A program made the position numbers and the translations under genes. Shown piece by piece: positions 1-9,638 of a DNA stretch of 49,480 bases. Position 1 is the stretch's first letter. Every line of letters starts with the position of its first letter. Below the pieces are notes generated by a model. That model saw only the letters and a list, made by a program, of their open reading frames with translations, searched no databases and was not told where the DNA came from. Source of the stretch: Rhodomicrobium sp. (GTDB lineage: Bacteria > Pseudomonadota > Alphaproteobacteria > Rhizobiales > HXMU1428-3); contig BQJK01000006.1 of the NCBI GenBank assembly GCA_021604665.1, forward strand, positions 1 through 49,480, in the 5' to 3' direction.

Positions 1-348
<348 letters not shown>

Positions 349-372
349 AATGTAGAATTTGATACCTGCATA

Positions 373-394
373 ATCTGGATGGAAATATCCAGAT
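373..394 (-). other. Stem-loop in the 16S leader
   Basis: A perfect 8-bp inverted repeat (ATCTGGAT / ATCCAGAT) with a 6-base loop lies about 25 bases upstream of the mature 16S 5' end. Its place in the rrn leader suggests a folding or processing element of the precursor. The sequence shows only the palindrome; the role is inferred. Confidence 0.5.
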
Positions 395-655
395 GTCGCT
401 ATTGCGTTCAAAAAAACTTCATTGATCTAAGCAACGTCATAAAGACGTTACACAAATCATATGAGGTCCATCACATAAGTTTTAATTAATCCGCCCTCCG
501 AAAAGGACTTCATAAAGTAACATGGTGTGTTGTTTAGAAAAACGCGCGACTGCAAGAGTCTGTTTAATCGATTCACATTGCATCAGAAATCTGCTACAAA
601 GTGAGTCGAAGAGCCAGGACACCGCCGCCTGCGTTTCTCTTTCCAAATATTCAAT

Positions 656-667
656 TGTCAAAGAGCC
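656..667 (-). promoter_or_regulatory. rrn boxA antitermination element
   Basis: Read on the minus strand this is GGCTCTTTGACA, which closely matches the boxA consensus of bacterial rRNA leaders (E. coli TGCTCTTTAACA). It is followed by ATTGAATAT. It lies about 310 bases upstream of 16S and about 180 bases downstream of the rrn promoter, the expected place for NusB/NusE loading to make rRNA transcription termination-resistant. Confidence 0.75.
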
Positions 668-848
668 CGATAGACACGAACGAAGTCGCGCCATCAAATA
701 AGGTCAATTATTAAGTAAAAGCCTCATCTACAGTCAAATATAAAGCCGACCTCCAGTATAACCGGAAAGTCCGACTTTCTAATTTGAATAAGTACCGCAG
801 TTCCGACTGGCTCCCAGTGAGTGCCCCGCGTCGTTGCTGCGAAGTCCG

Positions 849-878
849 TATTAAGCCGATTTCACCCCTCCAAGTCAA
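849..878 (-). promoter_or_regulatory. Probable rrn promoter
   Basis: On the minus strand there is a -35 TTGACT (873-878) and, 18 bases on, a -10 TTAATA (849-854), inside a block reading TTGACTTGGAGGGG. The upstream side is A/T-rich (880-925), like an UP element. The initial transcript would contain a short hairpin at 765-779 (GAAAGT / ACTTTC) and then boxA. The match to TTGACA is 5 of 6. The start point is not determined. Confidence 0.65.
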
Positions 879-899
879 CAACAAAAATGATAAAAATTG

Positions 900-1879
900 A
901 AAAAACCTGATTTTAATTCATAAACCATTGAAGTTGTTGGGATTTATTTATCATTTTTTTCGTCTTCACCTGCGCAATAACTATTGCCTGCTCATTCCGA
1001 CCAGAAAAACCCTGGAATCAAAGCCTGTTTTTGAGGGCTCGGTAGTTAGAGTGTATATATATAAATGTATAGGTGCATTTTTAGCCCTTTTTACATTCGC
1101 CCTGGCAATCGGAAGCTGCTTTATAAAAACACTATTATAATCAGTGGTTTAGACAAGAGCCAGCAACCCCAACGCCTCGAAAACAATATCCATCCATGGC
1201 CTTTAAGAGCTTTTGAGCCTTATTGACCTTAAAATTAACGCGTGCCGAGCTCAATCGAGCGCCCTTAAACAGGGTTTTAACGCCAACGACTGAATTAGAA
1301 ACGCCCTCTGCTGAAATAAATGACATGATCAAATCCGCCTTGAGCTTGATAAACCTGAAATCCCTCCCTCCACCAGATATGAAATTCGCGGCCATACTTA
1401 CAATTTAAAAACTTTGATTTATGAAGCTTTGACAAAATTAAGCCGAATTGCGGTGACATGGTTCAAACTGCCGAGGCTCCAATTGTTTAAAAGCAAAGGA
1501 CCCTCAAATTGGTCTGATTTTAATCTCAATCAAATATGCGTTCGGCGTTAGACAAACGATCTCATTAATGGATGTGCCATCTGAATTGGACCAAATCATC
1601 AGAGCAAATATGAGTGATCCGCAGTTATCAAAATGACAGGGGATTAAAACTGGCGGTAAAACCCTTGCCGAGCGAACTATTTAGTGTCAGGGAAAGAAGC
1701 TGGATATTTTTTGAAAGTGCCCGTAGCGAATAGTTATTTAATCGGGATTGGATAAGCTGGATCTAATCAATATTTAGATCGCAACGATGCATTATAAATC
1801 ATATAGTTACCATTCGCTGCATTTGGGGCGGCGTCATAAGTAACAGTGACTTTAAACGGGTGTTTCTAGGGGGAAACAA
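900..1879. other. Long intergenic region without a convincing gene
   Basis: About 980 bases between the rrn promoter and the M23 peptidase gene. Short open frames occur at 928-1140 (plus, TTG start) and 1141-1395 (minus), but neither has a ribosome binding site or a recognisable protein, and composition is A/T-rich throughout. I see no tRNA, no obvious terminator and no repeat. The promoter of the downstream peptidase presumably lies in the last 200 bases, but no clear -35/-10 pair can be named. Confidence 0.5.
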
Positions 1880-3928
1880 TTGATTAAGCGACATGCGAGA
1901 ACAAAGCGTCATCGCCCAGGAAAAGGATTAATCCCTTCCCGCGGCAACTCTCTGCCTGAAGTTTACCTCTCTCGCACACAAACAGGTGCAGCCAGTGTCT
2001 TTGATAAAGACCATTTTGGCAGCCCGGCCAGCGCCCGCTTCAAATGGTTAATCAGCACAGTGATAGCCGGCACAGTTGGTGTCGCCGCACTTGGCGTTGC
2101 GCTTTATGGCGCCATGGATGTTGAAGATGGCTCCGGCATGGTGGAATCCATTAAAAATGCCAGCCTTTCAGCCATGCAACCCTTCACCCCTAAAACCGTT
2201 GGTGAAGAACAAGCTATTTCAGAATTTGCCAAAACAGATAGATTACCCGCTACAAGCCAGGGGCTTTCAACGCGCTATATCATCCACGATACCATTGTTC
2301 AGAAAAGGAATGACCGCGAATTTATTGCGATTAAACCCTATGCCCGCATAGTCGCCCGGCTCGCAACAAGCATCCCGGAAAGCGATGAAGGCAACAAAGA
2401 GAAGATCCCGCTCTTCAACCCCTTCAAGCTTTATGCAAATCTGGACCCGGTTGATAACGGCGAAAAAAATGCCAATGAGCTACCTGAGGGCGATCATGCC
2501 GAAACCAAGATTGTCGATCTGGTCAGCGGCATCCTACCAGATGAAGACGGCCAGCAGCTCGGCGATAAAGAAATTCAACGCATCGTAGCCAGCGAATATC
2601 AGAATGAAAATTTTGAAATCCGCGCAACGATCTACAATGAACAGCAAGAAGCCCCCACATCAGAAGAGGATGGCTCAGCCAAGCTTCTCTTAGCCTCCAC
2701 CAAAGCAAAACCGCTCAAGAACACCTCAATCATCGAAAAATCAATCATCATCCCAGATGAAGACTCGATAGAAGGTCTTGAAAATCACATCGTCGCTGTC
2801 GGACCAAAAGATAACCTCCAGAAAATACTAGCCGCCGTCAAAGTGAGTGACTGGCAAGCCCCCGCCATAGCAGAAGCCATGGAGCCGATTTTCTCAGCCT
2901 CCGAGATTAAAAACGGACAAGAACTCCACCTCATGCTTGCCCCCTCTCTGACATTGCCAGATGAACGAGACCTTGTGCGCGTCAGCATTTATGAAAGCGG
3001 CGTCCATATCGTTTCGGTTTCACGCAACGCCGCCGGTGAATTTATTGCCAGCAATCACGGTGCCCACTCGGCACTGTTAGAGCAGCTAGCCTCAAAGAAA
3101 GACTCTAGCAAAGCCACCCTCTACAGCAGCATTTATCATGCGTCTCTAAAGCAGAACCTGCCTCCCAAATTCATAATGAAAGTCCTGCGCATTCACGCTT
3201 ATGACGCTGATTTCAAACAACGTGTTGGCCCTGGCGATAGTTTTGAGCTGTTTTTTGATAGCGATGAAAGCAGCTCAATCGGCGAGGATGGCCTCGGTGC
3301 GCTGCTTTATACAGCCCTCACAATAGGCGGCGAAACACGGCGCTTCTATCGCTACCGCACCAGAGATGGCGAAGTGGATTATTATGATGAAAATGGAGAT
3401 AACGCTAAGCGCTTCCTTACGCGCAAACCCGTTAGAAGCGGCAATGTTCGCCTCACCTCAGGCTTTGGTCTGCGTCATCACCCGCTGTTAAAACGCCGCA
3501 AAATGCACAAAGGTGTTGACTGGGCCGCCCGCCGGGGCACCCCAATTATGGCCGCCGGTAATGGCCGCATTGAAGCTGCTAAACGCCACTCAGGCTATGG
3601 CAATTATGTCCGCATCAGGCACGCAAATGGTTACCAAACCGCCTATGCCCATATGATGCGGTTTGGCAAAGGTATCCGTAAAGGCGTTCGCGTTCGCCAG
3701 GGTCAAATCATTGGTTATGTTGGCACAACCGGCCTTTCCTCTGGTCCGCACCTGCACTATGAAATTCTTGTCAATAACCGCCATGTTGACCCAATGCGCA
3801 TTCACGTGCCACGTGGCCGGCAACTGCGCGGTAAAAAGTTGGCGGAATTCCAGAAAGAGCGCAAACGTATTGAAACACTTATGCGCCGCGCACCAGTAAA
3901 AACCAGGGTCGCAAAAAACACCAACTAA
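1880..3928 (+). CDS. M23 family (LytM-type) peptidoglycan endopeptidase, membrane-anchored
   Basis: Predicted 682-residue envelope protein. A basic cytoplasmic N-terminus is followed by one membrane segment (about residues 56-78), a long acidic periplasmic region (80-480) with an opacity-associated/LysM-like middle part, and a C-terminal M23 domain (about 505-640). The zinc site is complete: His543 and Asp547 in MHKGVDW, and the HLH motif at His624-His626. The protein should therefore be a catalytically active endopeptidase cutting peptide cross-links, not a degenerate EnvC/NlpD-type activator. The start is TTG at 1880, chosen for the AGGGGG ribosome site at 1868-1873; the first ATG is much further in. 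The C-terminal tail (640-682) is Lys/Arg-rich. It stands alone, with no operon partner. Substrate and division role are inferred from the family. Confidence 0.9.
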   Translation: MIKRHARTKRHRPGKGLIPSRGNSLPEVYLSRTQTGAASVFDKDHFGSPASARFKWLISTVIAGTVGVAALGVALYGAMDVEDGSGMVESIKNASLSAMQPFTPKTVGEEQAISEFAKTDRLPATSQGLSTRYIIHDTIVQKRNDREFIAIKPYARIVARLATSIPESDEGNKEKIPLFNPFKLYANLDPVDNGEKNANELPEGDHAETKIVDLVSGILPDEDGQQLGDKEIQRIVASEYQNENFEIRATIYNEQQEAPTSEEDGSAKLLLASTKAKPLKNTSIIEKSIIIPDEDSIEGLENHIVAVGPKDNLQKILAAVKVSDWQAPAIAEAMEPIFSASEIKNGQELHLMLAPSLTLPDERDLVRVSIYESGVHIVSVSRNAAGEFIASNHGAHSALLEQLASKKDSSKATLYSSIYHASLKQNLPPKFIMKVLRIHAYDADFKQRVGPGDSFELFFDSDESSSIGEDGLGALLYTALTIGGETRRFYRYRTRDGEVDYYDENGDNAKRFLTRKPVRSGNVRLTSGFGLRHHPLLKRRKMHKGVDWAARRGTPIMAAGNGRIEAAKRHSGYGNYVRIRHANGYQTAYAHMMRFGKGIRKGVRVRQGQIIGYVGTTGLSSGPHLHYEILVNNRHVDPMRIHVPRGRQLRGKKLAEFQKERKRIETLMRRAPVKTRVAKNTN

Positions 3929-4311
3929 TGCCGCTCTCAACCCCCCCTTGCCTTTAGCGCACTTTGCGCCAAAGCCCGCTTTACCCTGAGCCCTCTTTAT
4001 CCTGGGCCCGCTATGCCATTAGTGAGTGAGACCTGGTCAGCCCCCCGATGAGAAGCGGCCTGAATAACCGCCCCCAGCGCCAAAGATTGCGCAAAACCTG
4101 CCAGTGTTTGCCGCCCGCTCAGCGCCAAAGCTCTGGTCATCTTCCGGAGCGAGCAAGACCCCACAACTCCATCCAAGCCATTTCTGGGCCTAATAAGGCT
4201 GCAGCAAATCTTCATTCAACTTTTATTGAGTTTATTTTATTGGAATTCCTAGTGAATTTAATAATAGTAACTCCAATCACGACCATCCACCGGCTCTAAA
4301 TCAGGTCGCTG
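3929..4311. other. Intergenic region
   Basis: About 380 bases between the M23 peptidase and the symporter. The left half is G/C-rich and holds three copies of GCGCCAAAG (near 3967, 4078 and 4122); the right half (4200-4280) is A/T-rich and is the likely place for the symporter promoter. No terminator with a T-run and no coding frame with a ribosome site were found. Confidence 0.4.
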
Positions 4312-5730
4312 GTGAGCTCTACAAAGGCGCCGACAATTATGACCTATTATCTCATCAGCCTGATAACTGCCATCCTCCTCACCTCCCTACTCCTCGCCCC
4401 GCGCATCACTACCGTAGAAGGCTTCTACAAAGGCTTCAGCGAAACAGGCAGAGGCCCCGGCCTATGGACACTGGTGTTGTCGCAGGTCACCACATGGATA
4501 TTTGCCCGCTCCCTAATGACAGCCGCTATTCTCGGCTTTTACTATGGCATCGCCGGGGCCATCGCTTACGCCGCCTATTATCTCAGCTTCGTCACAGGCG
4601 CCGCAATAATAGACCACCTTCGCTTTCGCCATGGCCACGAGAATGTCCAATCCTTCCTAACAGCCCGTTTTGGCCGAACAGGCAGTAGTCTCTATAATTT
4701 TGTCGTCATTCTTCGTCTCCTTAGCGAAGTGTTTGCAAATCTAATTGTCGTCGGTGAAATTTTTGGCCTGAAAGGCACAATGGAATATTTTATCGCCATG
4801 CTAGCGATCGGCACCGTGACATTATTTTATTCAGCCGCTGGCGGCCTGCGCGCCTCATTGAAAACTGATGTATTTCAATCAATTCTTGTGCTGGTTTTTG
4901 TAGCCATTCTCTTTGTCGCCATGCTTAATCACAGCGCCTTTGATGCGGTGGCCCTCTTTTCCTCAACACCAGATATAACGTCACCCGGTTGGGTCCTGGC
5001 ACTGGTTGCGCTGCTTCAAGTCTGGTCTTACCCGCTACATGACCCGGTAATGATGGATCGCGGCTTCCTCGTTGATCGCAAAACCACCCGCATGTCCTTC
5101 ATTCACGCCGCCTGGATTTCTATTTTAGCAATTTTCGCTTTCGCGCTATTAGGGGTTTTTGCAGGCTTGAATAAAACCGGCAGCGAACAAATGCTCATCA
5201 CATTAACGCGTCTGTTCGGAGAACCGTTGATGCTGCTCCTTAGCGCAGCCTTAGTCGTCTCGGCGCTCTCTACTCTGGATTCAACTTTCTCAAGCGCCGC
5301 CAAACTTGTCGTTAAAGACATGAAATTACTGCCCGAAACAGTGAATAGCGGCCGCATCGTTATGCTGGCGTTTCTCTGTCTTGGCGGGCTATTCCTCTTG
5401 TTAAACAGCAAAGACCTTTATGCCGCTGTTGCCGTCAGTGGCACGCTCTCTATGTTTCTCTTACCTGTTATTGTGTTTTCAATCTGGGGCAATAAAGACA
5501 TCGCCGTCTGGGCACTCATCGTCACTTTCGCTGTTACCCTGTTCGGCAGCGTCACCTACATCACAGAAAGCTCTGGCTATACCAGCTGGATGACAGAGCT
5601 CTTTGGCTACAATCATAAATATTCAAAATTGCTGATAATCTGCCTAACCATCGCCATCACCGGCTTCATCACCTTCTCATTAGGTCAAAAATCGGTGAGC
5701 ATACAGCCCGCGCCGAAACTGAAAGATTAA
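4312..5730 (+). CDS. Sodium:solute symporter family (SSS) transporter
   Basis: A 472-residue polytopic inner-membrane protein with about 12-13 hydrophobic helices. It shows the SSS layout: an early GFxKGFSETGRGPGLW segment after helix 1, then GFYYGIAGAIAYAAYYLSF, and the mid-protein FYSAAGGLRASLKTDVFQ, where the GGLRA(S/V)xxTDxxQ pattern is characteristic of the family. LVVSALSTLDSTFSSAAKLVVKD corresponds to the helix 8/9 sodium-site region (SxxDS). It should drive uptake of a small organic solute with Na+; the substrate cannot be told. The GTG start at 4312 has a weak AGG upstream; ATG at 4339, directly before helix 1, is equally possible. The stop codon overlaps the start of the next gene (TAATG at 5728-5732), so the two are probably translationally coupled. 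Confidence 0.88.
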   Translation: MSSTKAPTIMTYYLISLITAILLTSLLLAPRITTVEGFYKGFSETGRGPGLWTLVLSQVTTWIFARSLMTAAILGFYYGIAGAIAYAAYYLSFVTGAAIIDHLRFRHGHENVQSFLTARFGRTGSSLYNFVVILRLLSEVFANLIVVGEIFGLKGTMEYFIAMLAIGTVTLFYSAAGGLRASLKTDVFQSILVLVFVAILFVAMLNHSAFDAVALFSSTPDITSPGWVLALVALLQVWSYPLHDPVMMDRGFLVDRKTTRMSFIHAAWISILAIFAFALLGVFAGLNKTGSEQMLITLTRLFGEPLMLLLSAALVVSALSTLDSTFSSAAKLVVKDMKLLPETVNSGRIVMLAFLCLGGLFLLLNSKDLYAAVAVSGTLSMFLLPVIVFSIWGNKDIAVWALIVTFAVTLFGSVTYITESSGYTSWMTELFGYNHKYSKLLIICLTIAITGFITFSLGQKSVSIQPAPKLKD

Positions 5731-6608
5731 TGATGCCTGCGAGCAAGCATATAAGTGATTTAGGCGCGCTAAAACCGCCTCTGCTGATCTTTGGTGGGGC
5801 CTATTCAAATCTTCAAGCGCTAAGGGCTGTAAAAAGCTGGGCTGAACAACATAAATTCACACAGCAGAACTGCCTTTTCACAGGTGACATGGTCGCCTAT
5901 TGCGCCAACCCCAAAGAAGTCGTTGATATAATCCAACAATGGGGCATACCACTCATTGCAGGCAATGTAGAAACAGCTTTGGCGGAAGCCGCCGCCTCTT
6001 GCGGCTGCGGCTTCACACCTGGCAGCAGTTGCGACACCCTCTCGAACCAATGGTTCTCCTTTGCACAGAGCGCCATCACAAACACCCAGCGCCAATGGTT
6101 CCAGCAACTACCAGACCAGCTCACCTTTACCCTCAACGGGCTTAAAGTGGCGCTTTTACATGGGGCTGCAACAGACCAAAGCAAATTTCTCTTCGCATCG
6201 CATAACAACGCGCGCTTCCAAACAGAGTTCAAAGCAACCGGGGCAGACCTTATAATCGCAGGTCATTCAGGTATTCCATTTACAAAAATTATAGAAAAAC
6301 CAAATACCCGCCCTCCTGCCATCTGGCATAACAGCGGCGCCATTGGCATGCCGGCAAATGACGGCACCAAAACCTGCTGGTTTAGTGTTTTAGATGTTCA
6401 GAATGATGAGCTGCAGATCCACCCCATCAAACTCAAATATAATGCAGACAGCGCGGCCAAAGCCATGGCTACAGCCGGCCAAAACAGCCCCTATGCAAAA
6501 AGCCTGATTACTGGCCTCTGGCCCTCTATTGATATACTGCCAGAAAAAGAAAGAGCGGCACAAGGCCGCCCTCTCTCACTTAAAACTATTACCATCCCGC
6601 TCAGTTAG
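5730..6608 (+). CDS. Metallophosphoesterase-like protein with a modified metal site
   Basis: A 292-residue soluble protein with the calcineurin-like phosphoesterase layout. The expected motif I (D-x-H) reads LLIFGGAYSNLQAL, with Gly and Tyr in the metal positions. Motif II is present as FTGDMVAYC. Motif III is GNVETALAEAAA instead of GNHE/GNCE. Later motifs are LLHGA and IIAGHSGIPF, where GHSG replaces GHTH. A Cys cluster (SCGCGF) follows motif III. These changes resemble a known subgroup that carries GGxYSN, so the protein may bind metal differently or be a binding protein rather than a phosphatase. It overlaps the symporter gene by one base, which suggests a joint function, perhaps controlling or processing what the symporter imports. 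The role is inference. Confidence 0.8.
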   Translation: MMPASKHISDLGALKPPLLIFGGAYSNLQALRAVKSWAEQHKFTQQNCLFTGDMVAYCANPKEVVDIIQQWGIPLIAGNVETALAEAAASCGCGFTPGSSCDTLSNQWFSFAQSAITNTQRQWFQQLPDQLTFTLNGLKVALLHGAATDQSKFLFASHNNARFQTEFKATGADLIIAGHSGIPFTKIIEKPNTRPPAIWHNSGAIGMPANDGTKTCWFSVLDVQNDELQIHPIKLKYNADSAAKAMATAGQNSPYAKSLITGLWPSIDILPEKERAAQGRPLSLKTITIPLS

Positions 6609-6624
6609 AAAAGCCCAAGCTAAA

Positions 6625-6664
6625 TCTCCAGATAAGTAAGTCTCCAGATGATAAGTCTCCAGAT
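6625..6664. repeat. Three short direct repeats (TCTCCAGAT)
   Basis: TCTCCAGAT occurs at 6625-6633, 6641-6649 and 6656-6664, usually next to GATAAG, between the 3' ends of two convergent genes. The pattern looks like a degenerate tandem duplication of about 15-16 bases. No stem-loop with a T-run accompanies it. Confidence 0.6.
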
Positions 6665-6711
6665 AAGAAGAGCTGATGATAACTAGGGCTAATGAACCAA
6701 GGAAAGACCCA

Positions 6712-7344
6712 TTAAAACGGGCTAACCCCGCGCCGCCCCAAATGGGTCGGTTGGTCAGTGCCACAATTAAATTTTGGGGCCAGGTAATCCGCCGCATATC
6801 TGGCCAGCACATTTGCAGCCGGGTTCGCAAGCGCATCCACATAAGCCACATGGCACGCCTCACCAAACCCCGGAGACACACGGGTAACCACAAGGATCTG
6901 CCCTTTTCGCGCCCCATCACCAGCGTCGGTTTGATAGCGCAATATGGTCGCAACAACCCGCCCATTCTTGAGCCGCCATTCCAGCTTGCCGCCAATGGAA
7001 TTAAAGGCCCCAATCCGTTGGTTAAATGAGTGCTGCGATTGCCCCTCAGCCCCATAGCCAAGAGAAATCCTTAAATCAGCCTCAGAAACAAACACCGGCA
7101 CACCCTGATAACCATTACACCGAAACGTCGCCCATTCTCCATCACCTTCTTCAGCCTGGGCAATAACCGGGCAATCTCGGAGGTCAAGCGAGCTATAATG
7201 GCTGCTCATATCAGCAAAACCAGGTGTAGAAGAGCCAAGCAGTAGCAAAACCACTGAAAATAATTGGAAAATTCGCTTGGTAAGATAATTCACACAATCA
7301 GGTATTTTTACCACATCGCATCTAACGGCATAATTTCCCGGCAT
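6712..7344 (-). CDS. Hypothetical exported protein
   Basis: A 210-residue protein that I do not recognise. The N-terminus has a hydrophobic segment (about residues 27-40, LFSVVLLLLGSSTPGFA) ending in a plausible signal peptidase site, GFA-DM, preceded by a rather long and partly basic stretch. The mature part has three Cys residues that could pair (DLRDCPV, FRCNGY, FNCGT) plus a fourth in EACHVAY. It looks like a compact secreted beta-rich domain followed by the phrase ANVLARYAADYLAPKFNC, a pattern I associate with small conserved periplasmic proteins of Alphaproteobacteria. The ATG start is backed by an AGGATGAGG ribosome site just upstream. It is convergent with the phosphoesterase gene and divergent from ppa. 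No function is assigned. Confidence 0.7.
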   Translation of the reverse strand: MPGNYAVRCDVVKIPDCVNYLTKRIFQLFSVVLLLLGSSTPGFADMSSHYSSLDLRDCPVIAQAEEGDGEWATFRCNGYQGVPVFVSEADLRISLGYGAEGQSQHSFNQRIGAFNSIGGKLEWRLKNGRVVATILRYQTDAGDGARKGQILVVTRVSPGFGEACHVAYVDALANPAANVLARYAADYLAPKFNCGTDQPTHLGRRGVSPF

Positions 7345-7503
7345 TTCCTCATCCTTTTAGCTATAATACTGACATTTTATCGCGTTTTTAGTGCGAATTA
7401 GGGGTTGTCCGCACCTCCAGACCGGCCTAGAAACCAGACTAAGAATATAAGCCAGCCCCAGCCAGATCATAGCTGTTGGCTCCAACAACACAAGGGACCA
7501 CCG

Positions 7504-8022
7504 ATGCGCATTGATGAAATCGCAATTGGCGACAACGCTCCAGAAGATATTAACGTCATTATTGAAGTTCCAATTGGCGGAGAACCGGTAAAATACGAAA
7601 TGGATAAACCATCAGGTACCATGTTCGTAGACCGCTTCCTCTATACCTCAATGCGCTACCCTGGCAATTATGGCTTTATCCCCCATACGCTTTCAGATGA
7701 TGGCGACCCAATTGACGTTCTCGTCTGTAACACAAGGCCCCTTATTCCAGGCTGCGTTATCAACTGCCGCCCAATCGGCGTTCTGATGATGAAAGATGAA
7801 GCCGGGATGGACGAAAAAGTCATCGCCGTACCGTCAAGTCATGTGACAGCAATGTATGACGATGTTAAAACCATCTCTGACCTGCCAGAAATGCGCCGCA
7901 ACCAGATCTCTCACTTCTTTGAGCGCTATAAAGATCTTGAAACCAAAAAATGGGTCGAGATTGTTGGCTTTGAGGGTGCAGATGTGGCTAAAACTTACAT
8001 CACAAAAGGTATTACCGGTTAG
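7504..8022 (+). CDS. ppa: Inorganic pyrophosphatase
   Basis: A 172-residue cytoplasmic enzyme that hydrolyses pyrophosphate to two phosphates. The family signature [10 protein letters not shown] (the Mg2+-binding aspartates) is intact, and so are [21 protein letters not shown] and the C-terminal [10 protein letters not shown]. Length matches the family I enzyme (about 175). The frame is open further upstream to 7405, but homology begins at ATG 7504, which has AAGGGA 8-13 bases before it. The gene sits just ahead of dapB and gpmA on the same strand with gaps of 65 and 44 bases, so the three may be co-transcribed. Confidence 0.97.
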   Translation: MRIDEIAIGDNAPEDINVIIEVPIGGEPVKYEMDKPSGTMFVDRFLYTSMRYPGNYGFIPHTLSDDGDPIDVLVCNTRPLIPGCVINCRPIGVLMMKDEAGMDEKVIAVPSSHVTAMYDDVKTISDLPEMRRNQISHFFERYKDLETKKWVEIVGFEGADVAKTYITKGITG

Positions 8023-8087
8023 TAGATCGGCAATCGCCTCACAACGAAAGACGGCCTCATCATAGGGGGCATCAAGGGAAAACCAGC

Positions 8088-8888
8088 ATGCGATTAGCTG
8101 TAATGGGCGCAAGCGGCCGTATGGGCCGTGCATTAACTCTGGCGATCAACAATAACAGCGAAACCCAAATCGGTGGCGGCACAGAGCGCAGCGGTTCTGA
8201 CGCGATCGGTTTGGATATCGGCACCCTAAACGGGTTGGACCCAATAGGCCTGACAATAACAGACGACCCTGTTGAGCTGTTCACTAAAGTCGATGGCATA
8301 CTGGATTTCACAAGCCCGGCAGCCTCGCTCAAATTTGCTGAGCTTTCAGCGCAAGCGCGGATTGTTCATGTCATCGGCACCACTGGATTTACCCCAGAGG
8401 ATGAAGAAAAACTAACGGCTGCCAGCAATCATGCAGTTATCATCAAGGCTGGCAATATGAGCCTCGGGGTCAATCTGCTGGTTGCCCTCACTCGTAAAGT
8501 CGCTGGCCTACTCGATGAAAACTTTGATATTGAAATTCTAGAAATGCATCACCGCCACAAGGTTGATGCCCCCTCAGGCACCAGCCTGATGCTCGGTAAA
8601 GCGGCAGCTGAAGGGCGCGGCGTGGATATTTCTGAAAAATCAGTTCGCACCCGCGATGGCCAAACCGGCCCCCGCAAAAGCGGAGATATCGGTTTTGCTA
8701 ATCTCCGGGGCGGCAGCGTGGCTGGTGATCACACTGTTATCTTTGCAGGTGATGGTGAGCGTATTGAACTAACCCACAAAGCAGACGACCGCAGCATATT
8801 CGCGAACGGCGCAGTGAAAGCAGCGCTATGGGGCAAGGGCAAAGCCCCTGGCCTTTATTCTATGGCAGATGTCCTCGGTATTGAGTGA
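8088..8888 (+). CDS. dapB: 4-hydroxy-tetrahydrodipicolinate reductase
   Basis: A 266-residue enzyme of the diaminopimelate/lysine pathway, which reduces 4-hydroxy-tetrahydrodipicolinate with NAD(P)H. The N-terminal nucleotide-binding motif is [12 protein letters not shown]. The DFTSPAA segment contacts the cofactor. The catalytic and substrate-binding motif [19 protein letters not shown] is complete. The C-terminal part contains [11 protein letters not shown]. The ATG at 8088 has AAGGGA about 10 bases upstream. Product supplies both lysine and peptidoglycan. Nothing odd is seen. Confidence 0.97.
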   Translation: MRLAVMGASGRMGRALTLAINNNSETQIGGGTERSGSDAIGLDIGTLNGLDPIGLTITDDPVELFTKVDGILDFTSPAASLKFAELSAQARIVHVIGTTGFTPEDEEKLTAASNHAVIIKAGNMSLGVNLLVALTRKVAGLLDENFDIEILEMHHRHKVDAPSGTSLMLGKAAAEGRGVDISEKSVRTRDGQTGPRKSGDIGFANLRGGSVAGDHTVIFAGDGERIELTHKADDRSIFANGAVKAALWGKGKAPGLYSMADVLGIE

Positions 8889-8932
8889 GTTTAAATTGGC
8901 AACCCTGCCATTAAATCTAAAAGGAATTGGGA

Positions 8933-9565
8933 ATGGATAACGTATTGGTGTTGGTCCGCCACGGTCAAAGTGAATGGAATAAACTCAACCTCTTCACTGG
9001 CTGGAAAGACCCAGGCTTAACAGACAAAGGCGTAGAAGAAGCCATAAGCGCCGGTAAGCGCCTTAAAGCTGAAGGTCTACAGTTTGACCTGGCCTACACT
9101 AGCAACCTCGGTCGTGCCCAGCGCACCCTTGAATTAATGCTGAAAGAGCTAGACCAAACCGGCCTGGACACCACCAAAAATGAAGCTTTAAATGAGCGCG
9201 ATTATGGCGACCTTGCAGGGCTGAACAAAGACGATGCCCGCGAAAAATGGGGTGAAGCCCAGGTCCATATCTGGCGCCGGTCTTATGATGTGCCGCCCCC
9301 AGGTGGTGAAAGCCTGAAAGACACCAAAGACAGAGTAATTCCCTACTACACAGATGTTATCTGGCCAACATACAAAAGCGGCAAGAACATCATCGTCTCA
9401 GCCCATGGCAACAGCCTGCGCGCTATGGTCATGCAGCTTGAAGGGTTAACTCCGGAAGAAATAATGCAGCGCGAAATCAGCACCGGCCAGCCAATCATTT
9501 ATCGCTTAAATGAAGATGGCACAGTTCAATCGGTCAAAGACCTCGCCGCTAAAAACATGGCATAA
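8933..9565 (+). CDS. gpmA: 2,3-bisphosphoglycerate-dependent phosphoglycerate mutase
   Basis: A 210-residue glycolytic enzyme interconverting 3- and 2-phosphoglycerate. The phosphoacceptor histidine is His10 in [12 protein letters not shown]; the general acid region is [12 protein letters not shown]; the second histidine lies in [13 protein letters not shown]. It is a short alphaproteobacterial-type form (E. coli GpmA has 250 residues). The frame opens with TTG at 8927, but AAGGA ends at 8925, one base before it, so ATG 8933 at a 7-base spacing is the better start. A strong terminator follows directly. Confidence 0.95.
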   Translation: MDNVLVLVRHGQSEWNKLNLFTGWKDPGLTDKGVEEAISAGKRLKAEGLQFDLAYTSNLGRAQRTLELMLKELDQTGLDTTKNEALNERDYGDLAGLNKDDAREKWGEAQVHIWRRSYDVPPPGGESLKDTKDRVIPYYTDVIWPTYKSGKNIIVSAHGNSLRAMVMQLEGLTPEEIMQREISTGQPIIYRLNEDGTVQSVKDLAAKNMA

Positions 9566-9595
9566 ACAAACCCTTAGCCACCAGAGACAATCAAA

Positions 9596-9638
9596 ACCCC
9601 TCACCCTCGCCTGATGGCAAGGGTGAGGGTTTTTTTTA
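9596..9638. terminator. Rho-independent terminator, probably serving both convergent genes
   Basis: A 14-bp stem with one mismatch (CCCTCACCCTcGCC against GGCaAGGGTGAGGG), a 4-base loop, and an 8-T run on the plus strand. On the minus strand the stem is followed by TTTTG, so it could also stop the TRAP operon at lower strength. It overlaps the last codon of the TRAP permease gene by three bases. Confidence 0.9.

Noticed and set aside
928-1140. 70-codon open frame with a hydrophobic C-terminus, TTG start
   Set aside because: No ribosome site before the TTG, A/T-rich composition like its surroundings, and no recognisable protein.
1141-1408. Overlapping open frames on both strands near 1141-1408
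   Set aside because: Mirror frames of the same stretch without ribosome sites; no evidence to choose either.
6676-7029. 117-codon plus-strand frame
   Set aside because: Antisense to the exported protein gene, which has a signal peptide and a good ribosome site.
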